Positions 47,474-58,871 of a stretch of DNA of 64,000 nt are shown here, in pieces. Positions within the stretch are counted from its first letter, which is position 1. Each line of letters begins with the position of its first letter. The position numbers and the translations under genes are program-made. The notes below the pieces were generated by a model, which had not been told where the DNA came from, made no database searches, and worked only from the letters and a program-made list of their open reading frames with translations. Source of the stretch: Dentipellis sp. KUC8613 (taxonomy: Eukaryota > Basidiomycota > Agaricomycetes > Russulales > Hericiaceae); the NCBI GenBank assembly GCA_002286715.1, contig NSJX01000001.1, forward strand, positions 1,605,805 to 1,669,804, written 5' to 3'.

Positions 47474-47644
47474 AATGGCCGTAGTCCAGATCTATAGTGT
47501 AGGAAAGGAAGTCATGAGAAGTACTGTATCAATATAGTTGGTCGACACATGTGCCATGGTGCCCTGCACCGATAAGCAGCCTGATGCCCATGGACCCGAA
47601 GCCAGGTGACGATAAAAGGACGCCCGGCCGGCTCTGCTTGGGAG

Positions 47645-49161
47645 ATGCTGTCGCTCCTCCTTTCCCTCTTGGTTCTGGCCAGCGCCACGATCGGCCAGCT
47701 GCACCCCACGCAGCCAGCCAAATATCGACAATTACCCCCGCTCCGTGAACGTGCACGAATACAAGATGAATGGAGGGAGGAAAGGCTTGCAGGTATACCC
47801 GCCCTGCTGCAAAAATATAACGTAGATGCATGGCTGGTTCGCAGTGCTTTCTCTAACAACGCTATACGGTTGACCGACAGCAATGCCATGCCAGATGAGC
47901 CAGCGAGAATACGCCGAAGACACTGTTTGGTGGTCTATCAAAGACTCGTTGACCTTCGCGCCGCATCGGCGCACAGTCGTCCTCTTCCACACCAACACGT
48001 CCAGTCTAGCCGGTCAGCCGAACCCCCTCACCTGGGTCGACAACACGGGCCAGGTGTGGCCCGAGCTGCGCGCCGTCCTCGAGCAATATGCGCCAGAGCG
48101 CATTGCACTGAACACGGACAGGAACATCGCATTTGGCGGCGGGCTGCATGTCGGGGAGCTTGAAGTGCTGAAGGAAGAGCTGGGGGATAGGTGGATGGAG
48201 AAGACGGTGAATGAGCCAATGCTTGGGATCGAGTTCGTGGCGAAGAGGGTACCGGGGCAGATCAAGTATTATCGGTTGATGCAGGAGTCGATATGGGCGA
48301 TGATTGAGGAAGCCTTCAGTGAGCGGGTGGTCGAGCCTGGTGTTACAACTACAACTGTGAGTTTCTTATCCGTGGTGACCAAGATGCAATGTGCCACTGA
48401 CATCTCTTCCATCCATGCAAGGACATAGAGTGGTGGTTCCGCGAGAAGATGCAGGAGCAAAACGTCTCGACCTGGAACCACCCCCGCGTATCCGCACTGA
48501 CTGAGGAGTCCTTCCCCGGCTGGGAAGGCACCGACACCATTATTCAAGAAGGCGACCTCTTGCACGTCGATTTCGGGATGACAGCAATGGGGATGAACAC
48601 CGACACGCAGCACATGGCGTACGTCCTGCGCACCAGCGAGGGCGAGACGGACGCTCCCGCCGGACTTAAGGCAGGGCTGAAGAAGAGCAACAGGATGCAG
48701 GACATCCATCTGGAGATGATGCAGCCCGGTCTGACTGGGAACGAGATCCTGGTGAAGTGTTTGGAGCAGATGCGGAAGGAGGGCATCGAGGGCCAGATAT
48801 ATTCGCACCCGATAGGCGACTGGGGCCATGCGCCGGGCGCGGTGATGGGTCTGCAATCATTTCATTGATTGTCAGTACTCTAGCTGACCTCACGAACATA
48901 GGTTTCACAAACCTTCCGACATACGTCCCTGTGCTCGGGGAGCTCCCTCTTCTACCAAACACATACTACAGCATCGAGCTGTACGCGTACCACTACGTGC
49001 CGGAGCGGAACGAAACGTTGCGCTTCAGACAAGAAGAGGACGTATACTGGGTCGGGGATGGAAAGTGGGAATTCGTCTACGGTAGACAGGAGAGGCTGCA
49101 TCTGATTGACAGCAGAAAGAGTCGCATGGCCGCGCAACGCCCTGTCCTCAAAGTCCAATGA
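47645..49161 (+). CDS. secreted M24-family metallopeptidase
   Basis: M24 enzymes have the pita-bread fold and remove N-terminal residues, often before proline; the substrate here is unknown. Exons are 47645-47836, 47895-48356, 48422-48848 and 48902-49161, giving 446 residues. The first 18 residues (MLSLLLSLLVLASATIGQ) form a clear signal peptide. The fold's five metal ligands appear present: Asp in VDFG, a second Asp 11 residues later in NTDTQ, His in HPIGDWGHAPG, Glu in SIELYAY and Glu in RQEEDVYW. The YAEDTVWW segment early in the protein is typical of this fungal secreted subgroup. I recognise the fold confidently but not an EC number. Confidence 0.88.
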
Positions 49162-49450
49162 GTAGTTATAAATCATTTCAACTGACCTGACAGCGATGTG
49201 AAAACCGGCACTCTTGCACTGAGATGGTGGAAAGGCAGATCCTCAAGGTATTAACGAACCAATTCCAATACTGAACAAACATGTGTGAGAGCTGTTGGTA
49301 TCGAACATGCGTATTGTAATTTGTAACTAGAAGTTCCCTCCTGCGAAAGTCCCATGAACCATCTAGCCGTCCGCAAGCGTAATATATGACACGCACCATA
49401 AACTACTTAGAAGAACTAGGATTGATCTTACGGAGCCAGCCGATGCCTTT

Positions 49451-51736
49451 TTAGAACATATTCGCCAGCTTGCTCGCTGCCTCCCGAGCGTCGAGGCGAG
49501 GGCGGGATGGCTGTACGCGCACCGAAGCAGACAAGTATGTCGGCCTGGCTTGGCCGAGCGGGTCAAGGGCGTCGGCAGCGCCGTTGGTGGGAGGTAGCGC
49601 ATGCATGCCGGTCGAAGTCGCAGGTCGCTGAATAGGATCACTCGGAGCGATTGGGGATGGTGCTGCACCGGGTATCGGCTGCCCAGTGAGCGGATCGGTC
49701 GGCACTGATGGCTGAGCTGGGGCTGCAGCGGGAGCAGGTGTGGACGACGCTAGAGGGGAAGGAGTGACCGGCTTTACGAACATCGACTTGGTCCCGTCTG
49801 CGAAACGGCCTCCGAGTGGCGGCTCATTGGCTGGTGGAAGGCCAGTCGCTGGCAACGAGGTTGCAGGAGACGTAGGCGCAGTCACGGAACCGAACGGCAC
49901 TCGCTGATAGGCAGCTGCATTCTGTGATGGCGGCAAAATGGAAGACTTGGATGAGCCTGCACCGGGAGACTGCGGTGGAAGGGGGGTTGTCGATACACCT
50001 GAGCGGCCGGAGAGGCTAGGCGAGTGTATACTTGACGTGCTTGAAGATGGAAGTACCTGATTTCCGCTGCGACCCGAGAAATTGGAGAACGTATCCGTTG
50101 CAGGGCGAGTGTGCTGGGCAGGTGCCGAGAGAGGTTTCGAGAAGTCCTCTAGTGGCGGTACGATCGTCGGTCTGGGAACAGCGCCATTCGGCAGTTCGGG
50201 AGGTGGCGCCTTCCCATCCACATTGTTAATGTCCGGTCGAAGGGATTCGAGCTCGCGCAACAGCTGGCGTTCGTACATGATTGAGGAACGTGTGTGTTCA
50301 ATGAGCGCAGTTGTGATATCGTCGGTCACGAGCTTGTTATGTCTCTCAAGAGCGCGATGGAGATTTTGAGAAATACCCTCGGCACGACGGGCAAGAATGT
50401 TTTCATATTTGTTAGCCTAGCATCATACCTATGAGTTACCGCCAAGAGGATGGTGAAAAGGAAACGGTTCACCTCTTCCATCTCCTCTAACGCCTCGTCC
50501 ACTCTCTCTGGCCGGATGTTGGTGCTTGCCTTCAACCTCTCGATATGCCTCCTCTTCGAAATAGCGGCTTTCACGGCTGCTTGGTACTCTTCCAACACTG
50601 CAGTCCTCTGCTGAAGTGTCTCCTTGGCCGACCTGGCATTTAAGCCCTGATAGCCAAGAGAGTCGCTAAGAATGACGCATTCACTGATCCCCTGCGCCTG
50701 ATTCAGGTCGGCAAGACTGTGCCAAGTGCGCCCCAGTTTTCGGAGACCGTTCGCAAGAGGCGGATGCGCTTCATTGGTCGCGACGTTTATCAGTTTGTTC
50801 CCCATTTCCGAGTGCGCGACGGCCAAGGCTAGATTGAAGAGCGGCATCAACATGCCATGTCAAGCTAGAATGATGCATATCAACTGACCTTTGCGTGCCC
50901 TTGACACCTTGTCAAGAGCCTTCGCCGCGTCGAAGAATTGGCCCTCGAGCTTGGTGAGCTCGAAGCGCGCCCTCTGGAGCTCCTCGTCTTCATCTGGCAC
51001 GTGCCGCTTTATGAGACCGAAACCGGAGCCTGCCTTCTTCTTTTGCCTGGGAGTAGGCTGGTAGCCGAAATCGCTCTCAATGAAGGAACGTAGCTCTTCC
51101 TCATAGAGAAGGATCGGGTCTTCGCATACACGAGTGATCCAGCGCTGCAGCATAATCTTCACAAGCCTGTCATCTTCATCATCCGTAGGTGCAGACGTCT
51201 GGGCAAGTGGAAGAGCAGGGATGATGGTCTGCGGGTTGTTGTTGATTATGGTATCGTAGAACTGCTGGAACTCGAGATAGGAACGTGAAACGTTTCGGTA
51301 GGTGGTGCCAGTGAAATTAGAGAGGTTCGTCTGTCAGAGCACCCAGATAGATTTTAGTACGAATTCCCTTCGCTGGGGCAGATGAGAACGTTACCTGAGC
51401 ATCGAGCCGAACAAGGATGTCCCGTCTGTTCCTGTCAAGTCCAGTAATTCTAACCTTGAGATATGGGTCTGGCTTCTCGTAGCGAGCCCCGTTCACCCCA
51501 ACATTGACTCTAGGGGAGATAAGACCAGGCTCCGGTTGACCGTATATTTGCGGCTCGCGCTCATAAAAGCCCGAGCTAGAGGTTGAGCGTTCGCCTGCAA
51601 TAGCGCCAGTAGGGAGAGGAGAAGGTGCACGACGGAGGTTCGGGATGGGGGAGTTTGGCTGGTGGGGGGTAGTGGGCCAAGGCGGCGTGGCATCTCCATC
51701 GCCAAAGCCGCCTGTGCTGAGGGGGTCGTACATCAT
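49451..51736 (-). CDS. VPS17: sorting nexin Vps17 (retromer)
   Basis: Vps17 pairs with Vps5 through BAR domains and binds phosphoinositides, tubulating endosomes for retromer recycling to the Golgi. Exons are 51736-51395, 51330-50889, 50828-50473 and 50416-49451, giving 701 residues. The PX domain (about residues 85-220) includes PDPYLKVRITGLDRNRRDI, SYLEFQQFYDTI and LQRWITRVCEDPIL. A linker with FGYQPTPRQKKKAGSGFG precedes the BAR region, which is helical up to about residue 450. The C-terminal 250 residues are Pro/Ser/Ala-rich and disordered. The acceptor used for exon 3 (after caatctag) is needed; an earlier one introduces a stop. The family assignment rests on overall similarity and the PX-linker sequence. 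Confidence 0.88.
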
Positions 51737-51926
51737 GGTGGATGAGGAGGAGATGGTCGACGTAGGCTTGAAAGAGTTGAGTGCGGGCTGTCACCCAGAC
51801 GTGCGAGTCCCACGTAATACCACCCACGTCAGCACAGAGTCGCAGAATAACATAAGTACGCATAAGATACCAATTACACAAATTACAACATACATATTGC
51901 AGAGATAACAGCGTAGGAAGGTATAG

Positions 51927-53414
51927 CTAAGACAAAGACGACTGAGGACGCAGGGGCAGAAGATGGCCCATCTTCAACACTTTCGTCCGCAGGTATTTCT
52001 CCAGGTCCTCTCCCTCCACCGCATCCCCACCAACCATCGTCGCTCCTGGCACCCGCTCAACTTCCCCGTCTACCCCGACGACAACCGGGTCACCGTGATG
52101 TCGCCTACGCCAACTCCTAGGCACCATTGGCACCCGTTCTACAATCCGCAGTCCCTCCTTTTCCAAGGCATGCATCTTGTCAGGGTTATTTGTGAGCAAC
52201 CTGACACCCTCGCCCTCGCCATCCGACTGTCCCAAGCCTAGATCTCGGAGGATTGCGATGGCCACCTCGTATCCGCGTTCATCAGCTTTGTGCCCAAGCA
52301 AGAGGTTCGCGGTCACGGTGTCGTGTCCAAGATCCTGCAGATTGTACGCACGGATCTTGGAAAGCAATCCGATTCCGCGTCCTTCTTGCCGCAGGTACAC
52401 CACAACGCCACGTCCAGGAATTTGCGTCGGTAGTGCAGCCGCATTAGGGGAGGGTATAGTGATCGGCTGCGACATCAGACGGAGCGCCTCGTCCAGCTGC
52501 TCGCCGCAGTCACAGCGCATGCTGCCGACAGTTTCGCCAGTGAAGCATTCCGAATGGAGGCGCACGAGCGGAGAGGGTATGCTGTCGACCGTATGCGACA
52601 GGCCTTGACGTGAGGAATGCGGCGATGAAACGTGTCGCGAGGAAGGGGATAGACGCCCCACATATGCCCCGCGTATAAGTCGGTCCATGTCGGTCTCATT
52701 CTCGCTCCAAACGGCGTCAAGCGAGCGACTGCGGATGGGAGGTGCGCAGATGGGTGACTTGTGATCCGGGTCAGAAAACTGGGCGGGATCTATGACAATG
52801 GCAAGATGCTCCTTGTTGTCTCGATTATTGTGGTAGAGGTGCAAGAAGGCAGTTCCATGTGGAGTCGGTATACGGGTGCGGGCCATGCATTTGACGACGA
52901 CGTCTGAGGGGGCTGCAGTGGGCGACGAGGTGATCGGTAAGGATGCGTACGGGGTTTGAGAGATGGAGGAAGAGCGATCCCTGTTCACGTTTGCATGGAG
53001 CACGTTCTCCGTCGCTTGCAGGGGTTGACTAGCCGACGGTACAGGTATGTCGTTTTCCTTGTCTCCGGCATTGTCTCTGAGACGACGAGGACCCTGGCGG
53101 CTCACATAAGTGAATCGCCTCTCCTCCCTGGGTTCACCAAACTCGTCGCCGCTCCACTTGGACCAGTCCCATGCACCCTCTGCTTTCGGCAGCATGACGC
53201 CCGGGAAGAAGTCATGGTGGTAATGATGTCGGGTGACGTGCGGGCCCGATGCAGCAGCCGCAGCTAGCAACAAAGGGTCGAGCTCCGCATCGCGTCTGCG
53301 AAAGGCATCGGCCTTTGCGGGAAGGGTAGGTGCCGTGAGTGCTTCGAGGAGCTCGAGATCGGAAGCTTCGAGAGGAGACGCGGTGTGTTGGTGTATCCGT
53401 TGTTGGACGTCCAT
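51927..53414 (-). CDS. RIB1: GTP cyclohydrolase II
   Basis: This enzyme opens GTP in the first step of riboflavin synthesis. It is a single-exon gene of 495 residues. The catalytic domain fills the C-terminal half: [21 protein letters not shown] carries the three zinc-binding cysteines, [20 protein letters not shown] is the substrate loop, and [14 protein letters not shown] follows. The N-terminal 230 residues are disordered except for a conserved [14 protein letters not shown] segment, as in other fungal Rib1 proteins. A C-terminal segment is rich in Val, Gly and Glu. The lack of introns contrasts with most neighbours, but codon use looks normal for the window. Confidence 0.93.
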   Translation of the reverse strand: MDVQQRIHQHTASPLEASDLELLEALTAPTLPAKADAFRRRDAELDPLLLAAAAASGPHVTRHHYHHDFFPGVMLPKAEGAWDWSKWSGDEFGEPREERRFTYVSRQGPRRLRDNAGDKENDIPVPSASQPLQATENVLHANVNRDRSSSISQTPYASLPITSSPTAAPSDVVVKCMARTRIPTPHGTAFLHLYHNNRDNKEHLAIVIDPAQFSDPDHKSPICAPPIRSRSLDAVWSENETDMDRLIRGAYVGRLSPSSRHVSSPHSSRQGLSHTVDSIPSPLVRLHSECFTGETVGSMRCDCGEQLDEALRLMSQPITIPSPNAAALPTQIPGRGVVVYLRQEGRGIGLLSKIRAYNLQDLGHDTVTANLLLGHKADERGYEVAIAILRDLGLGQSDGEGEGVRLLTNNPDKMHALEKEGLRIVERVPMVPRSWRRRHHGDPVVVGVDGEVERVPGATMVGGDAVEGEDLEKYLRTKVLKMGHLLPLRPQSSLS

Positions 53415-54076
53415 GTCTAGAACGGAGCTAGAGGCGAGCTGGATCCTGGGTGAGAATGGGCGATTATGAGGGAGGGTGCATGGGATTGCGGACGCTTATA
53501 TGGACGGACAAGAGAGTCAATGGCCGAGCTGATTTTCTGGCATCGGCTTTCGTCCGGCTGTCCTGCTTTCCGACGCTGACTCACCCTGCTTGCCTCACGC
53601 ATCAGTCATGCGCCCGTGCGACTCTTTCTCCTCTTTCGGCATCTGCGCGCGTCGGCGTCCGTCCCCAACGGACGTGTACAGGGCCTCTGCCTCAGAACAA
53701 CTCCTCTCGTATGTCGCAAGCTCAAGCCGCTTGGGCTATGCAGGCCGCATCACAATTTCCTCACCCTCCCCCCATAATGCCCGCCCATGTGGCCACACGT
53801 GTTTTCCGGCGCTGGTTCTAATCCTAGCGGCTGGTCTCACCTGCGCAGTTGCTTCATATCATTCTGCTCCGGAATCTATACATAGACGGCATCAGCATAT
53901 AACTTATTCCTGGGACTACCATCTCCTGCTGGTAGTACCCCTTTGACTTTATACCCTCCACTGCGCCCGTGATACCTCGAGCTCGTCATGCTCTTGTTTG
54001 TCTATATTCTCATGATCGGCTTGATTTCGAGGTATGTCGTATGATCTATCACAACACCCTCATCTGACCGACCACG
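53415..54076. other. divergent intergenic region
   Basis: This 662-nt spacer lies between RIB1 and a small membrane-protein gene. A 36-codon frame starting at 53710 (MSQAQAAWAMQAASQF) on the plus strand could be an upstream exon of the next gene or chance; I do not call it. Promoters for both neighbours are expected here. Confidence 0.4.
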
Positions 54077-54655
54077 ATGTATCCGGTAAGCTTTTCAGCG
54101 GCGCGTCCCGTGCCTCGTGCAAACGCGATGGTGCCCTTCGCAGTGCCGCATCTGAATTCTCTGAACACCGCTGCAGCACCGTATCAACTGTTTGCGCACC
54201 CTCTGCAAAACGGCTACAATCATTTTTCCTCCGGCCGCACCCCACCCGTCCTTCCCGCACTTCCAACTGGTCCATATCCCTCATTCCGCCATCGACAGCA
54301 TCGCCGACGCCTCACTCGTGGCCCCAGCATCGTTTTCGTAACCCTTGGATGTATCTGCGGCCTCGTCGTTGTCGTCGGCCTCACGCGTTGCGTCTTGGAC
54401 TGGCGGAGCGCACCCCAGCGCAACGCAGTCATGACCGCGTCGGCACGCCAACGATTGCTACGCGAGATGGCCGACAATTCTCTAAACGCGGAGCGGAGGC
54501 CCCGTAACGATTCCCCGGCGCCTCCGCCCTACGACGATGCGTCGCCTCCGTCATACACCGATGACGTTCCAGTCCCAGCACCAGAAACAGCACCAGTCCC
54601 AGCACCAACACCAATACAAGAAAACACTGCGACCCCGCATTCTCCTCGATCATGA
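54077..54655 (+). CDS. small single-pass membrane protein with PPxY motifs
   Basis: I do not recognise a named family. The frame is intronless and 192 residues long. A Pro/Ala-rich N-terminus is followed by a basic stretch (RHRQHRRRLTRG). One strong transmembrane helix sits at about residues 85-103 (IVFVTLGCICGLVVVVGL). The cytosolic-looking tail contains PPPY and PPSY motifs within PAPPPYDDASPPSYTDD. These are the classic sites bound by WW domains of Rsp5/Nedd4 ubiquitin ligases, so an Rsp5 adaptor role is a reasonable guess. The tail ends in Pro/Ala repeats. An upstream exon could exist. Confidence 0.65.
   Translation: MYPVSFSAARPVPRANAMVPFAVPHLNSLNTAAAPYQLFAHPLQNGYNHFSSGRTPPVLPALPTGPYPSFRHRQHRRRLTRGPSIVFVTLGCICGLVVVVGLTRCVLDWRSAPQRNAVMTASARQRLLREMADNSLNAERRPRNDSPAPPPYDDASPPSYTDDVPVPAPETAPVPAPTPIQENTATPHSPRS
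54565..54615 (+). repeat. short Pro-Ala tandem repeat inside the coding region
   Basis: A hexanucleotide-like unit close to ccagca (Pro-Ala) with interspersed Val and Thr codons recurs through this stretch, encoding PVPAPETAPVPAPTP. Such tracts can change length by slippage. Confidence 0.6.
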
Positions 54656-54980
54656 CCTACACGGAACCTATAGCAACTTATCACGGACATCTAGTATCAG
54701 GGACACTTGAAAGACTTCTATGTACGCCTAGTATATTATGGGATGTAATGCAGAATATCTGTGGCTTCTCTCTCCAAGCTCTGCAGCATTGCGGCCTCTT
54801 GCACACATTGCCAAAAGACGACGAGCGCAACGGCGTACCACAAATGTACATCGCGGGGACCTCGTAGAGCATGCGGATGCTTATTTCACATTACATGTCG
54901 AGATCGCCGTTGACCGTATTTAGCGTGCGGGCACCCCGTCCCCAACCTTTACGCCAGTGTTCCCTTTGACCACTGCTGCA
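54656..54980. other. short intergenic stretch
   Basis: This spacer of 325 nt separates the PPxY protein gene from the acidic coiled-coil gene on the same strand. No gene or motif was seen. Confidence 0.4.
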
Positions 54981-56493
54981 ATGGCAGAACAGAGCACTGC
55001 AGACCCCACCGAATTCGAAGGGCCCGTCGTGAATAACACGGGACTGTAAGTAATATTTCATGCCAGTTTCATAGGGTTTTCCACTCAAATCCCGTGCTTT
55101 CTCTTGTGTTTAGTGATACAACTACAGTCAGTCACGACGCCATTGAGGCCGACCTCAGACTAATTATTCGCGATGCCATTGCCTGTCGCATGGAGACGCT
55201 CGGCATCACCGAGGACATGCCTCAAAAACTCGCGTGGTACGAGGGCCAGTACGCCGCTTGGCAAGAGATGAACAAGACGCTCTGGGAAGACAACCGTGCT
55301 GTCCTGACGGCCCTGCGACGGCAGAACGACGAAATTTCTGCCACCCAGCACTCCCTGCAGGCATTGACTGACGAGAACGCGTCTCTCAAGAACCGTATCC
55401 GTGATTTGAACATAGAACTGCAGCGACCGCCTCCGCTCCCATCTCCGCTGCCCGTCACCAGTTCGCCGGAGTATAGGAGGTTGCAACTTGCGCATGAAAG
55501 ACTACAAGATGCACACCGTACCGCACTGAAAGATATACGGCAGCTGGACTTTGCTTTGTCGAGGCAGCCTCCCGTACCGCTGACTTCGAGTTCATCCACA
55601 TCTGATCAAACGCTGGTGGGAAGTAGCGAGTCGGAAGAAGGCTCTTCTATAGGTAAGATGTTACGCCTCGATGTAGACCATTTAGTTGCAGTTTGCTCAC
55701 CTCGCAATGCAGAATCCGACGCCTACGGTGAGGTGCCGATCGCCGCGAGTGACTCCGACTCGGTGCGTTCTGATATATCTGTGGGATTCGCAATCATGTC
55801 TCATTGCGTCACTCTGCAGCCCCCACCTAGTGCAGATGCACTCCGCCTGTCCCCGGAGCCTCTAGTGAGCTCTGCCGAGGATATCGCGACAGCCATCGAG
55901 CACGCAAGAGAAACGATCTTTGCTCGTTACCGACCATTCTACTTCACCGGCCCGAGCCAGGACCAGGATCACGACATGGATCAGGAGGACGAAGACGACG
56001 AATCGCGCTCTTCGACGAGTACCATGGAGTCTGGCGAGATCGAGGACGACGGGTATAGCGCAGCCATGGGCATGGACGCAGAGGAGGCATCGGAGCGGGA
56101 TGATGGCGAGCTGGACACCGACGGCTTGGGTGAGCAATCTTTCACCGGCGATCCCGAGCCTGAGCCCGAGCCCGAGGGCAACGAAGGCGCCTTTCCCTGC
56201 GAGCCGCTGGATCGAGCGCTCTACGAACAGCGCATTTCTGAACTCTTCTTCGAAGCTGAAGGATATGACAAGTCCGGCTACAAAATTTGCAGGATGTGTA
56301 TGTAAGTAGGATCGGCTCCGACTTCCCTGACAGCAGTGGCTTATTCATGGTCATACTGTGTAGGAATAGGTTCGAAGCGGGTGAAAGACAGGACGCTCCC
56401 GAACCCCTTGTACATCTAGAATTCCGTGACTTGGAGAGACACTGCCAGGTGGAGCATATTTTTGTCGTGCAGGCGTTGCGCTCTTCGACTTGA
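54981..56493 (+). CDS. acidic coiled-coil protein with C-terminal zinc-finger-like motif
   Basis: No named family is recognised. Exons are 54981-55045, 55114-55652, 55713-56301 and 56364-56493, giving 440 residues. Residues 60-190 contain heptad-like helices (LTDENASLKNRIRDLNIEL and LQLAHERLQDAHRTALKDI) that should form a coiled coil. A long acidic, Ser-rich region follows, including an EPEPEPE repeat near residue 350. The C-terminus has KICRMC, then, after a spacer of 17 residues, a histidine (LVHLEF) and an RHCQVEH segment, a C2HC-like pattern that may bind zinc. The pattern is split by the last intron. I expect a scaffold or nuclear protein, with low certainty. Confidence 0.7.
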
Positions 56494-56949
56494 ACTTGTT
56501 TATCCATTGTACTGTGGATGCGACGTGACTTTTCTTGACTTTCTTGACCTTTCAGCCTATCTTACCATCGCTGTCTAATCCTTCCCCAATCCCTGATGAT
56601 CTGTCTAAATCCGTAGGATATGCAAACCAATATGCAACGCATTCGTTTGGGTTTTCGTGTTCGTGGGGTCCGCCCAAATCAAGGTATTCCATGGCACATA
56701 GCGGGTGTCTACCTTCGACCCTTGTTTATCTCTAATGCTGTGGTGGCTGTTAGTATGGCCTGACATGGTCCAGGTCCAAATCCTTGGATATCCCTTAAAG
56801 TGTCTGAAACTCACCGGTCTCCATCCACAGGCTCATCCTAATTGTGGCCTTCAGGCTGGTTCGTAATCTCCATGTCCGACTAATATTCTCCATGCTGTCG
56901 CGACTTCTGCCCTTCCTCACGATATATCCTGCCCGAGCATTGACGACGA
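56494..56949. other. intergenic stretch
   Basis: This 456-nt spacer lies between two plus-strand genes. An alternative upstream start for the following membrane protein exists in another frame at 56844, but it does not join to the conserved sequence. No feature was recognised. Confidence 0.4.
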
Positions 56950-58616
56950 ATGCAGGCAGAGATCGATTTGGCCACGACGGTCGTCAAGGCTCTGGAGCCC
57001 GATCCCATATCTACCGGGCCCATCGTTCTCGGGACAGTTCTCCAAACGCTGTGTCAGGGAGTGATATTTGCGCAGGCACTGAAGTATTGGCAGAGTCCTC
57101 TTGATGACACGCGTCGGATGAAGATATATGTTGTGGTTCTTGTTTTGCTTTCTGTGTGAGTGCTCATTGTTCGTTGTCCTGCCTTCATACGTGTGCTCAA
57201 TGTTTGCGAAGGTTTCAGACGGCTCTCTCGATCTACAAAGAATGGCTTGTGTTGGTTCTTCATAAGCATTGGGTCAGCATGACACGTCTTCGTTTACGCC
57301 AAGCATGTCACTGACGTTCTGTAAACTAGTCAACGAGCCATCTGAGCTGGTCGGAATTGTTCTTCAACGGCCTCATTTGTTGCGTCTGTGAATTGTTTCT
57401 CATCCGACGTTGCTGGAAGGTGCGCGCTTTGCTGGCCGGATCACGTAGTGCATGTTTGACCTCAGGTTCGCACAGGCAACTCAGAAAAATATATGGGTCG
57501 GGCTCGTCCTCGCAGCCATCGCGATTTCCACGTTCGTCGCGAACTTATTTCTGGTGCGTCTACTCAAATCCTGCGCGAACAGATTCTCATCCACCAAATC
57601 GAAGGCAATCGCCATTGCTATTGGATCCAGACACCAAGCGGCAAACAATGATGTAGGTTATGAAACGCTGCATACTATCTCGGCCTATGCCTTATAATAA
57701 CGTGGTCCTTCACTATTCTAGCCCCTAAAAACGAATCGATATTTTCCCGTGAGCCTCGCTCAACCCATCGCGACGAGATGTTGTTCCTCTGCTAACTTGC
57801 CACATAGACTGTGTTCGCATTCAATTTTTGGATCGCAGGTTCTTTGGGTATGCCATATTTGTTAGTATGCCGCTTTATCGTTGATACGAGTATCTCTGCA
57901 GTCCTAGACACGACTGTCACTTCGATCTGTAAGTTTTACTGCCCTTATCCGTGACTTTGACCGACCGTCGACTAGTGATGGTCTACCTCTGGCGATCGAA
58001 GACTGGGCTGGGCTACCTAGACAAGGCTTTAAAACACATTATCGGGATAACCTGGGAGTCAGCCGCCTTCCCGTGCATATGCATGCTTGTCGCAATATCG
58101 TTATACCACTCGAAACCGGTGCGCGAATTAACTTCAAACGTACTTCACACTAATAGTCACAACCTCGCTAGTCTAAGGATCGGAATCTCGTGTTGCTTTT
58201 CATTTTGTTGACGGGGAAGTTCTACATTTTGGGTTTGTTGCGTACTCTGAACTCGCGGGGCAAGCTGAGGGCCCACATGAAGTCGGACATTGGTCGGCGT
58301 TCGCTCAGCGAATGGCAGTGGGACCAGGAGCATGGAATGGGTGCTGCTGCTGCGTTTCCAGAGGTAAGCCATCCCAGCCCATTGAACCCTCCACGTTCTG
58401 ATGTCGATCCCGCTGCAGGCTGCTATCTCACCAACCGGCGTTGCAACTTCATATGGCCACCGCGGGACGGAGGCTACCTTGATTGTGGACGATGAAGGCA
58501 AATCGTCGTTTAAATGCGAGGAGAAAGGTGAAAATGTCGTGGATGCTCCTTCTGGCTCTGGTGATCTGTTACCCGTGCACTCTTCGAGGACAAGTGACAG
58601 TTGCGGCGGGATGTAA
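56950..58616 (+). CDS. DUF6534-like multi-pass membrane protein
   Basis: This belongs, by pattern, to the large basidiomycete family with a C-terminal DUF6534 domain; function is unknown. Ten exons give 384 residues: 56950-57155, 57212-57272, 57330-57419, 57476-57652, 57722-57748, 57808-57847, 57902-57928, 57976-58118, 58178-58363 and 58419-58616. It starts with GPIVLGTVLQTLCQGVIFAQ, a typical first helix, then KIYVVVLVLLSVFQTALSIY, ELFFNGLICCVCELFLIRR, and IWVGLVLAAIAISTFVANLF. The DUF6534-like part has SLVLDTTVTSILMVYLWRSKTGL and NLVLLFILLTGKFYILGLL. A soluble tail follows. Two exons are only 27 nt. About seven membrane helices are expected. Confidence 0.8.
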
Positions 58617-58871
58617 ACCACTGCTGATATTATCATGCAATTATTTCACGTCGCTGTCAATGAGAGTCAATAGCGTCGATACATCTATAAAAGAGCTTGA
58701 ATACGTTGCTCAGGACCTGGCAGTACGCTACTACGGTAGTCTCTAGCTACTTCACCGGCTTCGGCAAGGCCAACAGACCGGCCGGAGACATGCGACGTTT
58801 CGTGCTTGCAATAAACGTGAACGCGTCAAAGCCGACGCGTCTATAGCTTGTTCTTATTCACCTTCACCGTC

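Noticed and set aside
53710..53821. Short frame MSQAQAAWAMQAASQF upstream of the PPxY gene
   Set aside because: Could be an upstream exon but no splice pair gives a convincing joined protein.
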